DNA of 57,063 nucleotides from positions 1-57,063 of the forward strand of contig ONNR01000023.1 in assembly GCA_900319235.1 (NCBI GenBank). Reading direction: 5' to 3'. This stretch comes from an uncultured Prevotellaceae bacterium. GTDB taxonomy: Bacteria; Bacteroidota; Bacteroidia; Bacteroidales; UBA3663. Positions 7,666 through 17,887 of this stretch are shown in pieces. Numbering within the stretch: position 1 is the stretch's first letter; each line of letters opens with the position of its first letter. Below the pieces are notes generated by a model, which searched no databases, was not told where the DNA came from, and saw only the letters and a list, made by a program, of their open reading frames with translations. The position numbers and the translations under genes were made by a program.

Positions 7666-9069
7666 ATGAAGTATATCGCAAAGTTTTCAGGTCTCGCTAT
7701 TGCAGTATCTGTATTGTTGTTCTCGGCTTGCTCCAACCCTACACAGAATCAGGAAGCCACGATGGCCTCAGTGGAGATTAACGACACCAACACGCCGTTG
7801 CACCTTATGCAGCCCGACTATGACACGCCCTATGGCATTCCGCAGATTGCTGATGTGAAGGAGGTGATGGATCGCGTGCTTGGCTATATCAGCGAAGGCA
7901 TGCCTGCCCAATATGACGATTCGTTGCGACTCGTTCGCGGTCGTTTCCGTCTCACCAGCTATGAATGTGGCGTAGCCTATTCGGCGGCCCTTGCCGCCTA
8001 TAAAGCGACGGGAGACGAGGCTTACCTGCGATTTGTCACCGATCGTGCCAATGTGCTTGCCGAACTGGCACCCAAGGTGGCTGAAAAGCTGGCTGCCGAC
8101 CCGAAGTTTGACTCCGAGATGCGCCGCGTGCTGCGTCCTGCAGCCCTCGATGACTGTGGCGCGATGGCAGCCTCGTTCATCCGTCTGCAGATGGAGGGAC
8201 AGAAGTCGGAGGCCTACGATCCGCTGATTGCAAGATATATGGACTTCATCATCAACAAGGAGTATCGTCTGCCCGATGGCACCTATGCCCGCAATCGTCC
8301 GCATCACAACACCGTCTGGCTCGACGATATGTATATGGCCATCCCCGCCTTGGCTTGGTATGGCAGTTATACCGGCGATGCACGTTATACCAACGAGGCC
8401 GTGCGCCAGCTCCATCTCTTCAAGGACAAGATGTGGGTGCCAGAAGTGCAGCTCTTCCGTCATGGATGGGTCGAAGGCATGAACCCGCATCCGAACTTCC
8501 ATTGGGGACGTTGCAATGGTTGGGCTATCCTCACCATGTGCGAAGTGCTCGACAATCTGCCGGCTAATCACAAGGAGCGTCCTTTCGTGCTCGACCTCCT
8601 GCGTCAGCATATCGAGGGCCTTTGCCGCCTGCAGCACCAGACGGGCCTTTGGCACCAGTTGCTCGACCGAGACGACACCTATCTGGAGTCAAGCTGCACC
8701 GCCATCTACGCCTATTGCATTGCCCATTCCATCAACGAAGGTTGGGTCGATCCGCTGGCTTATGGCGCACAGGTGCTGCTGGCATGGAATGCCGTAACGA
8801 CGTGTGTCAACGAGCTCGGCCAGGTCGAGAAGTGCTGCGTGGGCACCGGTATGGGCTTCGATCCCGCCTTCTATGCCTATCGCCCCGTCCATGTGATGGC
8901 ATTCCACGGCTATGGTCCAACCCTTTGGGCTGGTGCCGAGGTGATTCGAATGCTCCAGACCACATGGCCCAAAATGAACGATTCGGCCGTGCACTTCTAT
9001 CCAAAGGAGCAGAAGACCAACGAGCCCATCTTCAGCGAGGATGTGAGCGATGGTGAAATCTTTGGATAA
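7666..9069 (+). CDS. unsaturated rhamnogalacturonyl hydrolase-like lipoprotein (GH105/GH88 fold)
   Basis: A 467-residue lipoprotein with lipobox LFSAC (Cys22), so it is probably anchored to a membrane facing the periplasm. The body is an (alpha/alpha)6 barrel of the GH105/GH88 type, with NTVWLDDMYMAIPALAW at 215-231 (Asp220 or Asp221 as catalytic candidates) and HWGRCNGWAI. Family members remove the unsaturated uronic acid left at the end of an oligosaccharide by pectate or rhamnogalacturonan lyases, so this is the natural next step after the PL1 lyase in the same cluster. The gene is monocistronic, with its own promoter and terminator. Confidence 0.8.
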   Translation: MKYIAKFSGLAIAVSVLLFSACSNPTQNQEATMASVEINDTNTPLHLMQPDYDTPYGIPQIADVKEVMDRVLGYISEGMPAQYDDSLRLVRGRFRLTSYECGVAYSAALAAYKATGDEAYLRFVTDRANVLAELAPKVAEKLAADPKFDSEMRRVLRPAALDDCGAMAASFIRLQMEGQKSEAYDPLIARYMDFIINKEYRLPDGTYARNRPHHNTVWLDDMYMAIPALAWYGSYTGDARYTNEAVRQLHLFKDKMWVPEVQLFRHGWVEGMNPHPNFHWGRCNGWAILTMCEVLDNLPANHKERPFVLDLLRQHIEGLCRLQHQTGLWHQLLDRDDTYLESSCTAIYAYCIAHSINEGWVDPLAYGAQVLLAWNAVTTCVNELGQVEKCCVGTGMGFDPAFYAYRPVHVMAFHGYGPTLWAGAEVIRMLQTTWPKMNDSAVHFYPKEQKTNEPIFSEDVSDGEIFG

Positions 9070-9090
9070 TCAATTATCATCGGTTCAATA

Positions 9091-9126
9091 AAAACTGCGG
9101 TGGATATTTTGTCCATTGCAGTTTTT
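9091..9126 (+). terminator. terminator after the GH105-like gene
   Basis: Stem AAAACTGC-GTGGA with TCCAT-GCAGTTTT, one mismatched pair, followed by T6. Confidence 0.75.
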
Positions 9127-9232
9127 TCGTGTTCGATTGTGGATATTTACAATTTTAAATGGATGATTTTTATACATTATTATATTTTATTATCCCTAAT
9201 TGGTGGTTTAAATAGCTTTTTTTGCCCAAAAA

Positions 9233-9264
9233 TTTGGAATCTTCGAAAATACCCAGTATCTTTG
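9233..9264 (+). promoter_or_regulatory. promoter for the first SusC-SusD pair
   Basis: TTTG at 9233-9236 and TATCTTTG at 9257-9264, spacer 20 nt, about 50 nt before the start codon. Confidence 0.75.
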
Positions 9265-9316
9265 CGCCACTTACACATCTTATAATAAACTAATTTTCAA
9301 ACAAACCTATTGTAAC

Positions 9317-12300
9317 ATGAGAAGCAGTACATGCAAGACATGGCTGGGTCGATTGGCAACGCTGTTGATGGCATTTGTCGTCAGCGGTGCGCTTGCATTT
9401 GCCCAGACCAAGACAGTGACTGGTACCGTGGTCGATAACTACGGCGAACCAGTTCTCGGAGCTAATGTCATCGTGGCAGGCACTACCAATGGTGCGGTTA
9501 CCGACTTTGATGGTAACTTTTCGCTTACCGACGTGCCGGAAAATGCTACGCTGAAAGTCTCGTTCATCGGCTATATCAGCCAGGAGGTGGCATTGGCCGG
9601 ACAATCCAAGGTGAAGGTCGTCCTGATGGAGGACAGCCAGCAGCTTGATGACGTCGTAGTCGTTGGTTACGGCGTAGTGAAGAAGAGTGACCTTACCGGC
9701 GCCATCGGTTCGGTGAAGGCCGAGAACATCCAGGCCAAGGGTACCACCTCGGTGATGCAGTCACTGCAGGGCCAGATTCCTGGTGTCAACATCTCGCAGT
9801 CGTCGAGCCGCGCAGGTGACGGCATGAGCATCCAGATCCGTGGTAAATCTACCCTCGGCGATGCCTCGACCCCACTTTACGTCATCGACGGTATCGTTTG
9901 CGACAACATGGACTTCCTCAATCCTGCCGATATTGAGAAAGTCGATATCTTGAAGGACGCCTCCTCGACCGCAATCTACGGTTCGCGTGCCACCAACGGC
10001 GTCGTGATGATTACGACCAAGAAGGGTGCTGTAGCAGGATCGAAGGCCACCATCTCCTATGATGGCTACTATGGCTGGAAGACCGTGGCCAACATGCCCG
10101 ACTTCATGAACGGCGAAGAGTTTATGCGCTATCGTTTCAGCCGTTACCTTTCTGCCAAGCAGGCCGCCGACGGCACCCAGACCTGGGACATGTCGCTCGG
10201 TAACTACAAGAATGTCTGGGGTGCAGGTTCGGAGGTCATCCAGCGTATGTACAAGAACAACGACTATACCGACTGGGCCAACGACGAGGCTACACGCGAC
10301 GGACAGCAGCAGAACCACTTCATCTCGATCACCGGCAATGCCAAGGACATCAGCTATCGTATCGGCCTCGGCTATCAGACCGAAGAAGGCGTGCTCTATG
10401 ACAGCTATGAGCGTTGGAACCTCAAGGGTTCTGTTGATCATAAGGTCAACGACAACTGGTCGGCAGGTATCTCATTCAACCTGGCTACTTCGCTCAAGGC
10501 CAGCGGTTCGAAGAATGCCGTCAACAACGCCTTCCTCATGGCCCCCATTATGATGGCTCGCTATAAGGAGGATGCTGCCGACGGAAGCTATAAGGCAGGT
10601 GACCCCATCTACCAGCCAGGCAAGGATGCTGTGATGTACCCCGATGGCGGTGGCCCAACCTCGACCATCAACCCAATCACCGACCGTGAGAATTCGACCG
10701 ACAATACCCGCAGCTACAATGCCCTCGGAAATATCTATCTGCAGTACTCACCCATCAAGGAGGTCATCTTGAAGACCACCTTCTCGCCCTCTTATCAGAA
10801 GACCGACAATGGTATCTTCTATGGAGCCAAGACACAGGTGCGTGGTGGCAACGGCAACCAGTCGGAGCAGACCAACCGCGAGAACTTCTCCTATACCTGG
10901 GATACCCAAGCCAATTACGTCAAGACCTTCGGACGTGACGAGGAGCACAGTGTCAACGTGCTGGGCCTCTTCTCGGTCTATGACGACAGGGTGAACAGCA
11001 ACTACGACAAGACGACCAATATGCCATTTGACGTGTATTGGTACAACTGGGGTTCGGGAACCGTAGAGAACGTGTGGTCGGACTATACCCGCATCCAGAT
11101 GCTTTCGTGGGTAGCTCGTATCAACTACAGCTATCGCAACCGCTACCTGCTCACCGTCAGCTCCCGTTGGGATGGTTCGAGCAAGTTTGCCAAGGACAAG
11201 CGTTGGGGTATGTTCCCATCGGCAGCCCTTGCCTGGCGTATCAATGACGAAGCATTCATGGAGGGCACACAGGACTGGCTCTCGAACCTGAAGTTCCGCG
11301 TGAGCTATGGTGTAACCGGTAACAATGCCGGCGTGGGTGCCTATCAGACCTTGTCGATGGCCGACACCAAGTACTACTACAACTTCGGTGGTGCTGTGGC
11401 CAACGGTTATGGCTATGCCCTCTCGAACGGTGACTTGACTTGGGAGAAAACCAAGGAGTTCAACATCGGTCTCGACTTCGGCTTCATCAACAACCGCATC
11501 AACGGTAGCATCGACTTCTACAACCGTAACTCTGAAGACCTCCTTATGGACCTCAAGACCCCACTCGAAATGGGTTCCAGCACAGGCGCCATCGTGAGCA
11601 ACGTTGGTAAGGTTCGCAACCGTGGTGTCGAAATCACCCTTAATACGCTCAATGTGCAGACACGCGACTGGCGTTGGGAGACCACTTTCACCTATGGCCG
11701 CAACGTCAACAGCATCGTCGAGCTGAATGGTGGCAAGGAGGACCTTGTGGGTAACAAGTGGTTCATCGGCCACGACATCGACGTAGTCTATGGCTACAAG
11801 ATCCTCGGCATCGCCGACCTCGAGTATGCCAAGAAGGCCTGCACCGACAGCAGCATCCCCAGCGTGCACGAAGGCGAGGTAATCTATGAGGATATCAACA
11901 AGGATGGCGTCATCAATGCCAGCGACCGTCAGATTCTCGGTCATGCAAGCCCCACATGGACAGGCTCGTTCAACACCAGCGTCAATTATAAGAACTGGGA
12001 CTTCTCGATGTCGGTTTATGCAAGCATGGGCGGCACCGTCTATTCACCTTTCATGCGTGAGTTCTGCCGCTACGGTTCGCGTGGTACGCAGCACCTCAAG
12101 ATCGACTACTACATCCCCGAGGGCGCTCCCGTCATCAAGGATCCATCGGCCTTCGAGATCATCTCCGGACTCAACAAGATCACCGATGCTTCGGTTACCA
12201 GTGCAGGTGTGACCTACGCCTCCGAGACCCACCATGGTTACTGGCCCTTCCCGACCTCTACCAATGGTAATGGCGGTGGTACAGCCTTCAATACCGACAA

Positions 12301-12559
12301 CGATGCCAACTCTTACTATTTCGTTGACAACTCGTTCGTCCGCATCAAGAACATCACGCTCGGCTACACCTTCCCAAGCACCTGGATGCAGAAGCTTCGT
12401 ATCCAGAGCCTCCGCGTCTATTGCAACATCATCAACCCATTCACCTGGGTGAAGGATTACGAGGGCTTCGATCCCGAATGGGCCAACGCTTCGGTTACCA
12501 ATGGTAAGGGTGGTGTCAGCTCACGCACTTATCAGGTGGGTATCAACCTCAAGTTCTAA
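9317..12559 (+). CDS. susC: SusC-family TonB-dependent transporter (pair 1)
   Basis: A 1080-residue outer-membrane beta-barrel that imports oligosaccharides using TonB energy. The signal peptide ends at AFAQ (residue about 30). A carboxypeptidase-regulatory-like domain follows (VTGTVVDNYGEPVLGANVIV to FIGYISQEV, residues about 34-95), then the plug with VVVGYGVVKKSDLTGAI and GSRATNGVVMITTKKG, and a long barrel with many aromatic beta-strands ending in YQVGINLKF. The terminal Phe is the usual barrel signal. The paired susD gene starts 21 bp downstream. The first 30 codons are nearly the same as those of the other two SusC copies here. Substrate is unknown; the pectin enzymes around it are the best hint. 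Confidence 0.95.
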   Translation: MRSSTCKTWLGRLATLLMAFVVSGALAFAQTKTVTGTVVDNYGEPVLGANVIVAGTTNGAVTDFDGNFSLTDVPENATLKVSFIGYISQEVALAGQSKVKVVLMEDSQQLDDVVVVGYGVVKKSDLTGAIGSVKAENIQAKGTTSVMQSLQGQIPGVNISQSSSRAGDGMSIQIRGKSTLGDASTPLYVIDGIVCDNMDFLNPADIEKVDILKDASSTAIYGSRATNGVVMITTKKGAVAGSKATISYDGYYGWKTVANMPDFMNGEEFMRYRFSRYLSAKQAADGTQTWDMSLGNYKNVWGAGSEVIQRMYKNNDYTDWANDEATRDGQQQNHFISITGNAKDISYRIGLGYQTEEGVLYDSYERWNLKGSVDHKVNDNWSAGISFNLATSLKASGSKNAVNNAFLMAPIMMARYKEDAADGSYKAGDPIYQPGKDAVMYPDGGGPTSTINPITDRENSTDNTRSYNALGNIYLQYSPIKEVILKTTFSPSYQKTDNGIFYGAKTQVRGGNGNQSEQTNRENFSYTWDTQANYVKTFGRDEEHSVNVLGLFSVYDDRVNSNYDKTTNMPFDVYWYNWGSGTVENVWSDYTRIQMLSWVARINYSYRNRYLLTVSSRWDGSSKFAKDKRWGMFPSAALAWRINDEAFMEGTQDWLSNLKFRVSYGVTGNNAGVGAYQTLSMADTKYYYNFGGAVANGYGYALSNGDLTWEKTKEFNIGLDFGFINNRINGSIDFYNRNSEDLLMDLKTPLEMGSSTGAIVSNVGKVRNRGVEITLNTLNVQTRDWRWETTFTYGRNVNSIVELNGGKEDLVGNKWFIGHDIDVVYGYKILGIADLEYAKKACTDSSIPSVHEGEVIYEDINKDGVINASDRQILGHASPTWTGSFNTSVNYKNWDFSMSVYASMGGTVYSPFMREFCRYGSRGTQHLKIDYYIPEGAPVIKDPSAFEIISGLNKITDASVTSAGVTYASETHHGYWPFPTSTNGNGGGTAFNTDNDANSYYFVDNSFVRIKNITLGYTFPSTWMQKLRIQSLRVYCNIINPFTWVKDYEGFDPEWANASVTNGKGGVSSRTYQVGINLKF

Positions 12560-12580
12560 TATTATTAATAAGGAAAGAAT

Positions 12581-14329
12581 ATGAACAAGAAATATATTGG
12601 TGCTTTTGCACTTGCCGCCATGACGCTGCTTTCGACAGGCTGCTCGGACTTCCTCGATCAGGATAGCCGAAGCAATGTTTCGACTGACAGCTTCTACAAG
12701 ACCAGCACCGGCTTCGAAAGCCTGACCAATTCGATGTACTCTTCGCTCCGCAAGATCTTCAGCACCACTCCCAATGTCTTCGTGGGTGGTACCGACCTTT
12801 TCGGTGACGGCAAGAGCGAGTCGATTGTATATACCTATTATACTGTCAACACCGACGACGGTTCCATTCTCAACTTCTACACCAACTGCTACAAGGGCAT
12901 TCAGCTCTGCAATGCAGTGATCTACTACAGCGAGACTACCGAATCAGGCCCAAAGGTAGCACAGTTTGTGGCTGAGGCCCGCGTGATTCGTGCGTGGTAT
13001 TACTTCCAGCTCGTCCAGCAGTTCGGCGGCGTGCCGCTTTCGAACGATTACTACAGTGGTGCCGTGATGGAGCACCCGCGTGCTTCACTGCAGGAGTGCT
13101 ACGACTTCATCATCACCGAACTTGAGGCAGTAGTCAACAGTTCTGCTCTTCTCGACTATGGTGCCGCTACTTCGGCCCGTGCCAACAAGCGTGCTGCCAA
13201 CTTCCTGCTTGCCAAGGCTTATCTGACCCGTGGTTGGCTCAATGGCCAGGGTGATGAATCGATCGAGGCCAGCATCGCCCAGTCGAGCGACTTTGCCAAT
13301 GCCGAGAAGTATGCCAAGGTGGCTATCAATGGCGAGACTCCTTCTCTCTCCATTGAGGATGCCTTCGACATCGCTAATGAATCCTGCGGCGAGTTCTTCT
13401 GGACCGTGCAGTACAGCTACGAATCGGTCGAGAATCCCAAGAGCGACGGTTCTGCTATGATGGCACAGTACGGTTCTTACCTCGGTGGTGCTGAGTGCCC
13501 CAACAACAAGTCGATCGACGGCAGCTATTCTCCGCTGCTTTGGGCACATCATCAGTTCGACCGTGGCGATGGCCGCTACGAGCAGACCTTCATGTTCGAG
13601 TTCCATGGTGATGGTTCGACCACCGCTTTGACTTCCTACTTCGACTACTACACCAATCCTTCGTCCAACATCTGCTACTACTATGCACCCTGGTGGGCAA
13701 CCGACGAGGACATCGAAGCCTGGAAGGCAACCAAGAGCGCGAGCCAGCTTGCCGGTCTTAAGTATATTTCGAAGACCATTGCCGACGGAGGCATTGCTCC
13801 TTCCAACGGTTCGCCTGCCACCTATAAGGATCGTCGTCACATGGACCTTGGCGTGCCTTGCGTCAGGAAGTTCGACGACTATACATCGACCTCCATCGCC
13901 AACCGTAGTACCACCTGCTCGATGCATGACGTGAGCCTTTGCCGTCTTGGCGAGGCCTATCTGATCGCTGCTGAGGCAGCCCTCCAGCAGGGCAATGCTG
14001 CTGGTGCCGCTACATATATCAACACGCTGCGTAAGCGCCCAGGTACCATCAAGACCGGTTACGAGGCTGCAATGACTGTCAATGCTTCGGATGTTAACAT
14101 CGACTTCATCCTCAAGGAGCGTGCATGTGAGCTCTTTGGTGAGTGCGTGCGCTGGACCGACCTGAAGCGTACCCACAAGCTCATCGAATATGTGAAGGCA
14201 CATCAGGAGGACGACGTCAACCAGAGCAACCTCTATGGTAGCGATGGTAGTCCACGCATCCTCCGTCCATACCCACAGAATGCGCTCGACCTCAACAATG
14301 CCGATGTAGCACAGAATCCAGGATGGTAA
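12581..14329 (+). CDS. susD: SusD-family glycan-binding lipoprotein (pair 1)
   Basis: A 582-residue surface lipoprotein (lipobox LLSTGC, Cys21) that forms the lid of its SusC partner and captures glycan. It has the RagB/SusD layout: FLDQDSRSNVSTDSFYKT at the start, TPR-like helices such as ARVIRAWYYFQLVQQFGGVP, LCRLGEAYLIAAEAALQQGN and LKERACELFGECVRWTDLKR. It ends with RPYPQNALDLNNADVAQNPGW, the normal SusD tail. A good purine-rich ribosome site (AGGAAAG) lies just before the start. It is co-transcribed with susC and closed by a strong terminator. Confidence 0.95.
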   Translation: MNKKYIGAFALAAMTLLSTGCSDFLDQDSRSNVSTDSFYKTSTGFESLTNSMYSSLRKIFSTTPNVFVGGTDLFGDGKSESIVYTYYTVNTDDGSILNFYTNCYKGIQLCNAVIYYSETTESGPKVAQFVAEARVIRAWYYFQLVQQFGGVPLSNDYYSGAVMEHPRASLQECYDFIITELEAVVNSSALLDYGAATSARANKRAANFLLAKAYLTRGWLNGQGDESIEASIAQSSDFANAEKYAKVAINGETPSLSIEDAFDIANESCGEFFWTVQYSYESVENPKSDGSAMMAQYGSYLGGAECPNNKSIDGSYSPLLWAHHQFDRGDGRYEQTFMFEFHGDGSTTALTSYFDYYTNPSSNICYYYAPWWATDEDIEAWKATKSASQLAGLKYISKTIADGGIAPSNGSPATYKDRRHMDLGVPCVRKFDDYTSTSIANRSTTCSMHDVSLCRLGEAYLIAAEAALQQGNAAGAATYINTLRKRPGTIKTGYEAAMTVNASDVNIDFILKERACELFGECVRWTDLKRTHKLIEYVKAHQEDDVNQSNLYGSDGSPRILRPYPQNALDLNNADVAQNPGW

Positions 14330-14343
14330 TGTCCTGGGTCAAA

Positions 14344-14400
14344 AGGTTTCGTTATTTCGGTATCACGGTATTTCGGAATAACGTCCAAATCCTTCGGAAA
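14344..14400. repeat. CGGTATTTCG word-repeat tract
   Basis: Overlapping words TTTCGTTAT, TTTCGGTAT, CGGTATTTCG and GGAATAACG fill the space between the susD stop and its terminator. The same words TTTCGTTAT and CGGTATTTCG recur at 26041-26100. Confidence 0.6.
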
Positions 14401-14406
14401 TAAAGC

Positions 14407-14443
14407 AAGGCCCCGACAGTTTTCTTCTGTCGGAGGCCTTTTT
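14407..14443 (+). terminator. terminator after SusC-SusD pair 1
   Basis: Stem AAGGCC-CCGACAG (14407-14419) with CTGTCGG-GGCCTT (14427-14440), one bulge, then a T-run. Confidence 0.8.
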
Positions 14444-14505
14444 CGTTCATTTATTACAGTTAAGATATAAAATGAGGGCATATTATTTACTTTTTATAGA
14501 AAAAA

Positions 14506-14537
14506 TTTGGAAAAATTAAAAAAAATAATCATCTTTG
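14506..14537 (+). promoter_or_regulatory. promoter for the second SusC-SusD pair
   Basis: TTTG at 14506-14509 and CATCTTTG at 14530-14537, spacer 20 nt. The first base of the -7 box departs from the consensus. Confidence 0.6.
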
Positions 14538-14611
14538 CCCCGCACTTTTTTAACTAAATAGCACACTTGATAAATTATTAACATATTATTAACTAACTAT
14601 TTTTCCGAAAC

Positions 14612-17600
14612 ATGAGAAGCAGTGCATGCAAGACATGGTTGGGACGATTGACCACTCTGTTGATGGCTTTTGCCCTCAGCAGTGCGTTTGTTTTCGCCCA
14701 GACCAAGACTGTGACGGGTACCGTAGTTGACGAGATGGGAGAGCCAGTCATTGGCGCCAACGTCATCGTTGTAGGTACCACCAACGGTGCTACCACCGAC
14801 ATCGATGGTAACTTTAGTATTCAGGATGTGGCCAATGGCGCTTCCCTGAAGGTGACTTACATCGGCTATAAGGAGCAGATTATTCCTGTGGCTGGAAAGA
14901 CTTCCTTTGACATTGCCCTCGCCGAGGATCGTGACGAACTCGACGAAGTGGTAGTCATCGGTTATGGTACGGTCAAGAAGCGCGACCTCACCGGTGCTGT
15001 AGCATCGGTCAGCGGCGACAAGCTGAAGGCCAACCCTGTATCGAACGTAGCCCAGGCCCTCCAGGGTCAGCTGCCAGGCGTGAGCGTAACCTCGCAGGAC
15101 GGTCGTCCTGGTGCATCGATGGCCATCCGCGTGCGTGGTGGTGGCTCCATTACCCAGAGCAACGATCCTCTTTTCATCGTCGATGGTGTACAGGTTTCGT
15201 CGATTGACGATATTCCTGCCGACAACATCGAGAGCATCGACGTCCTGAAGGATGCGGCTTCGACCGCCATCTATGGTGCCAGTGGTGCCAACGGTGTAAT
15301 CCTCATCACCACCAAAGGTGCCAAGGAAGGCAAGGCCGTGGTGAAGTACGGCGTTTATTATCAGGCAAAGTGGAATCCCGAGCTCATTGAGACCCAGAGC
15401 GCTTATGAGCATGTCTATAACACTTGGTCTTACCTGACCCTTTATGGCGCCAGCTATGGTCGTGACGTTGCCAAGTACTATGGCCTCGGTTCAGCCAACG
15501 GCAACCACTTGAACGACTACAAGAATGTGTCGGCCCACAACTATGTGGAGGATCTGATGCGCACCGCCAACACTTGGAACCATGACCTGAGCGTCAGTGG
15601 TGGTACCGACAAGACCAAGATCTATGCCGCAATCAACTACACCGACGACCAGGGTATCCGTATCAATTCGGGTTACAATCGTATGGGTGCCAACTTCAAG
15701 ATTGATCAGAAGATCAACAAAAAGCTCTCCGTCGATTTTGACCTCCGTTATGCAAAGACTAACATCGAAGGTAACCACTTCGACAACGCAACCTCCGCTT
15801 ATCGTTATGCTCCTATCGATGCCGACATCATCGAACGTTACGGCACCAACGACCCCAACCTTCTTGGTATGGGTAGCCAAAACGTCGAAGAGAGCTACAA
15901 CCCATACACTGCTACCCAGCAGTACGATTATACACGTGATGTGCACCGCCTCCGTGCTCGTGCCGGCATCACTTGGGAAGTCTTCAAGGGTCTGCGTTTC
16001 CGCACCGAACTCTCTGGTAGCCGCAACTGGAATGAGGCTAGAACGTGGGATGGAGGTCAGGTGTCGGGCATTAATAGTGCCAAGCTTGAGAAGAGCAACG
16101 GATACAGTGTTCGTTGGGTCAACACCCTGAATTACGAAGTGCCTGGTTTGGGCAAGGATCACAGCGTGAATCTCATGGCCGGTAACGAAATCATCGGCAG
16201 CAAGAGCAATTCATCGAGCTACTCTGGTCAGGGTTATCCCGCAGAATTCACCAAGACAGATGCCTTTGGTCAGATCACGATGAACGATGTGGTTAATGCC
16301 AAGTATGAGAGCACTATCGGAACACCAGTTCACTCCACATCTTTCTTCGGCCGTGCCAACTATAGCTTCAAGGGTCGCTATCTCGCAACCTTCACCTTCC
16401 GTGCCGATGGTTCGTCGAAGTTCGCTCCCGAGCATCACTGGGCATACTTCCCGGCTGCCGCACTCGCTTGGCGCATCAGCGATGAGTCCTGGATGGAGGG
16501 CACCAGCGACTGGCTCGACAACTTGAAGCTCCGTCTTTCATATGGTACTTCGGGTGCTGACAACATCAGTTCATCTCTTTGGAAGGGCACTTGGACCACC
16601 AAGTCCATCATCGTCGATGGCGAAACCGTTGTAACCTATCAGCCAGGTTCGATGAAGCCCAATCCGTCACTGATGTGGGAGACCACCACCAGCCGCAACC
16701 TCGGTCTTGACTTCGCATTCTTCAACAGCCGAGTGCGTGGTAGTGTAGACTTCTACTACAACAACACCGAAGACCTCTTGATGCAGGTTCCTTGTGATGC
16801 CTCGTCAGGCTATGATTACCAATACGATAATGTAGGCGAGACCTCCAACAAGGGTGTCGAGCTTACCCTTGCTTACGACCTCGTTCGTTCGAAGGACTTC
16901 AACCTCTCTGTCAGCTTAAATTACAACTTCAACCGCAACAATGTTGAGGATCTGCTCGATGGCGCACTTTGTGACACTCACAACGGTTGGGCATCGTCGA
17001 TGCTGCTGCCTTACTACGACTACATCGTACGTGAGGGCGAGCCAGTGGGTACCATCAACGGCTATAAGTCGGCTGGATACTTCACAGTTGATGACTTCGA
17101 CTATAACGCTTCGACTGGCAAATATACACTCAAGGATTCTCAGCGCGGTTATGCCACCATCGGCAACTATCCTACCGACCTGATTACCCTCAATGCCGAG
17201 TCTGACGGCAAGACCGTACTGCCATTCCCTGGCGCTCCCAAGTTTGAGGACAAGGATGGTGATGGCGAACCCGATCAGCAGATCCTGGGCCATGCACGTG
17301 CCGAGCACACTGGTGGCTTCAATTTCACAGGCAACTACAAGTCCATCGACTTCTCGCTGGGCTTCACCTATCAGATTGGCGGCAAGGTTTACAATGCCAA
17401 TGCCATGAACGCCTTCAAGGGTGATAAGGATACCGCTGCAGGTGCCAACCGTTTGTACTATGCAGGCAAGGCTTTCCGCTACCACACCATCGATAGTGCT
17501 GGCGACCTCGTATTCGACCCATCTCCTGAGGCTCTGCGTGCCATCAACCAGGATACCAAGTACAGCACGATGATGTCGGAGTACGGTGTCGTGAACTCCG

Positions 17601-17866
17601 AGTTCATTGAGGATGCTTCTTACCTCCGTCTCAACACCGCTACCATCGGCTACACCCTTCCTACCAACTGGACCAAGAAGATTGGTGTGAGCAGCTTGCG
17701 CATCTACGCTACGGGCAACAATCTCTTCTGCCTCACCGGCTATAGCGGATTGGATCCCGATGTCACAACCTCTTCGGCCACCGGTGGCTTCCCCACTCCG
17801 GGCTACGATCTCAACTCTTACCCCAAGGCACGTTCGTTCACCGTGGGCGCCAACATCACATTCTAA
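14612..17866 (+). CDS. susC: SusC-family TonB-dependent transporter (pair 2)
   Basis: A 1084-residue outer-membrane importer with the same domain order as pair 1: signal peptide ending FVFAQ, a carboxypeptidase-like domain (VTGTVVDEMGEPVIGANVIV), plug (VVVIGYGTVKKRDLTGAVAS, GASGANGVILITTKG) and barrel ending in FTVGANITF. The N-terminal region is closely related at DNA level to the third, truncated copy at 20926. Beyond the plug it differs from pair 1, so the two pairs probably take different glycans. The susD partner begins 21 bp after the stop. Confidence 0.95.
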   Translation: MRSSACKTWLGRLTTLLMAFALSSAFVFAQTKTVTGTVVDEMGEPVIGANVIVVGTTNGATTDIDGNFSIQDVANGASLKVTYIGYKEQIIPVAGKTSFDIALAEDRDELDEVVVIGYGTVKKRDLTGAVASVSGDKLKANPVSNVAQALQGQLPGVSVTSQDGRPGASMAIRVRGGGSITQSNDPLFIVDGVQVSSIDDIPADNIESIDVLKDAASTAIYGASGANGVILITTKGAKEGKAVVKYGVYYQAKWNPELIETQSAYEHVYNTWSYLTLYGASYGRDVAKYYGLGSANGNHLNDYKNVSAHNYVEDLMRTANTWNHDLSVSGGTDKTKIYAAINYTDDQGIRINSGYNRMGANFKIDQKINKKLSVDFDLRYAKTNIEGNHFDNATSAYRYAPIDADIIERYGTNDPNLLGMGSQNVEESYNPYTATQQYDYTRDVHRLRARAGITWEVFKGLRFRTELSGSRNWNEARTWDGGQVSGINSAKLEKSNGYSVRWVNTLNYEVPGLGKDHSVNLMAGNEIIGSKSNSSSYSGQGYPAEFTKTDAFGQITMNDVVNAKYESTIGTPVHSTSFFGRANYSFKGRYLATFTFRADGSSKFAPEHHWAYFPAAALAWRISDESWMEGTSDWLDNLKLRLSYGTSGADNISSSLWKGTWTTKSIIVDGETVVTYQPGSMKPNPSLMWETTTSRNLGLDFAFFNSRVRGSVDFYYNNTEDLLMQVPCDASSGYDYQYDNVGETSNKGVELTLAYDLVRSKDFNLSVSLNYNFNRNNVEDLLDGALCDTHNGWASSMLLPYYDYIVREGEPVGTINGYKSAGYFTVDDFDYNASTGKYTLKDSQRGYATIGNYPTDLITLNAESDGKTVLPFPGAPKFEDKDGDGEPDQQILGHARAEHTGGFNFTGNYKSIDFSLGFTYQIGGKVYNANAMNAFKGDKDTAAGANRLYYAGKAFRYHTIDSAGDLVFDPSPEALRAINQDTKYSTMMSEYGVVNSEFIEDASYLRLNTATIGYTLPTNWTKKIGVSSLRIYATGNNLFCLTGYSGLDPDVTTSSATGGFPTPGYDLNSYPKARSFTVGANITF

Positions 17867-17887
17867 CCTCAATATCTCAAAAAAAAT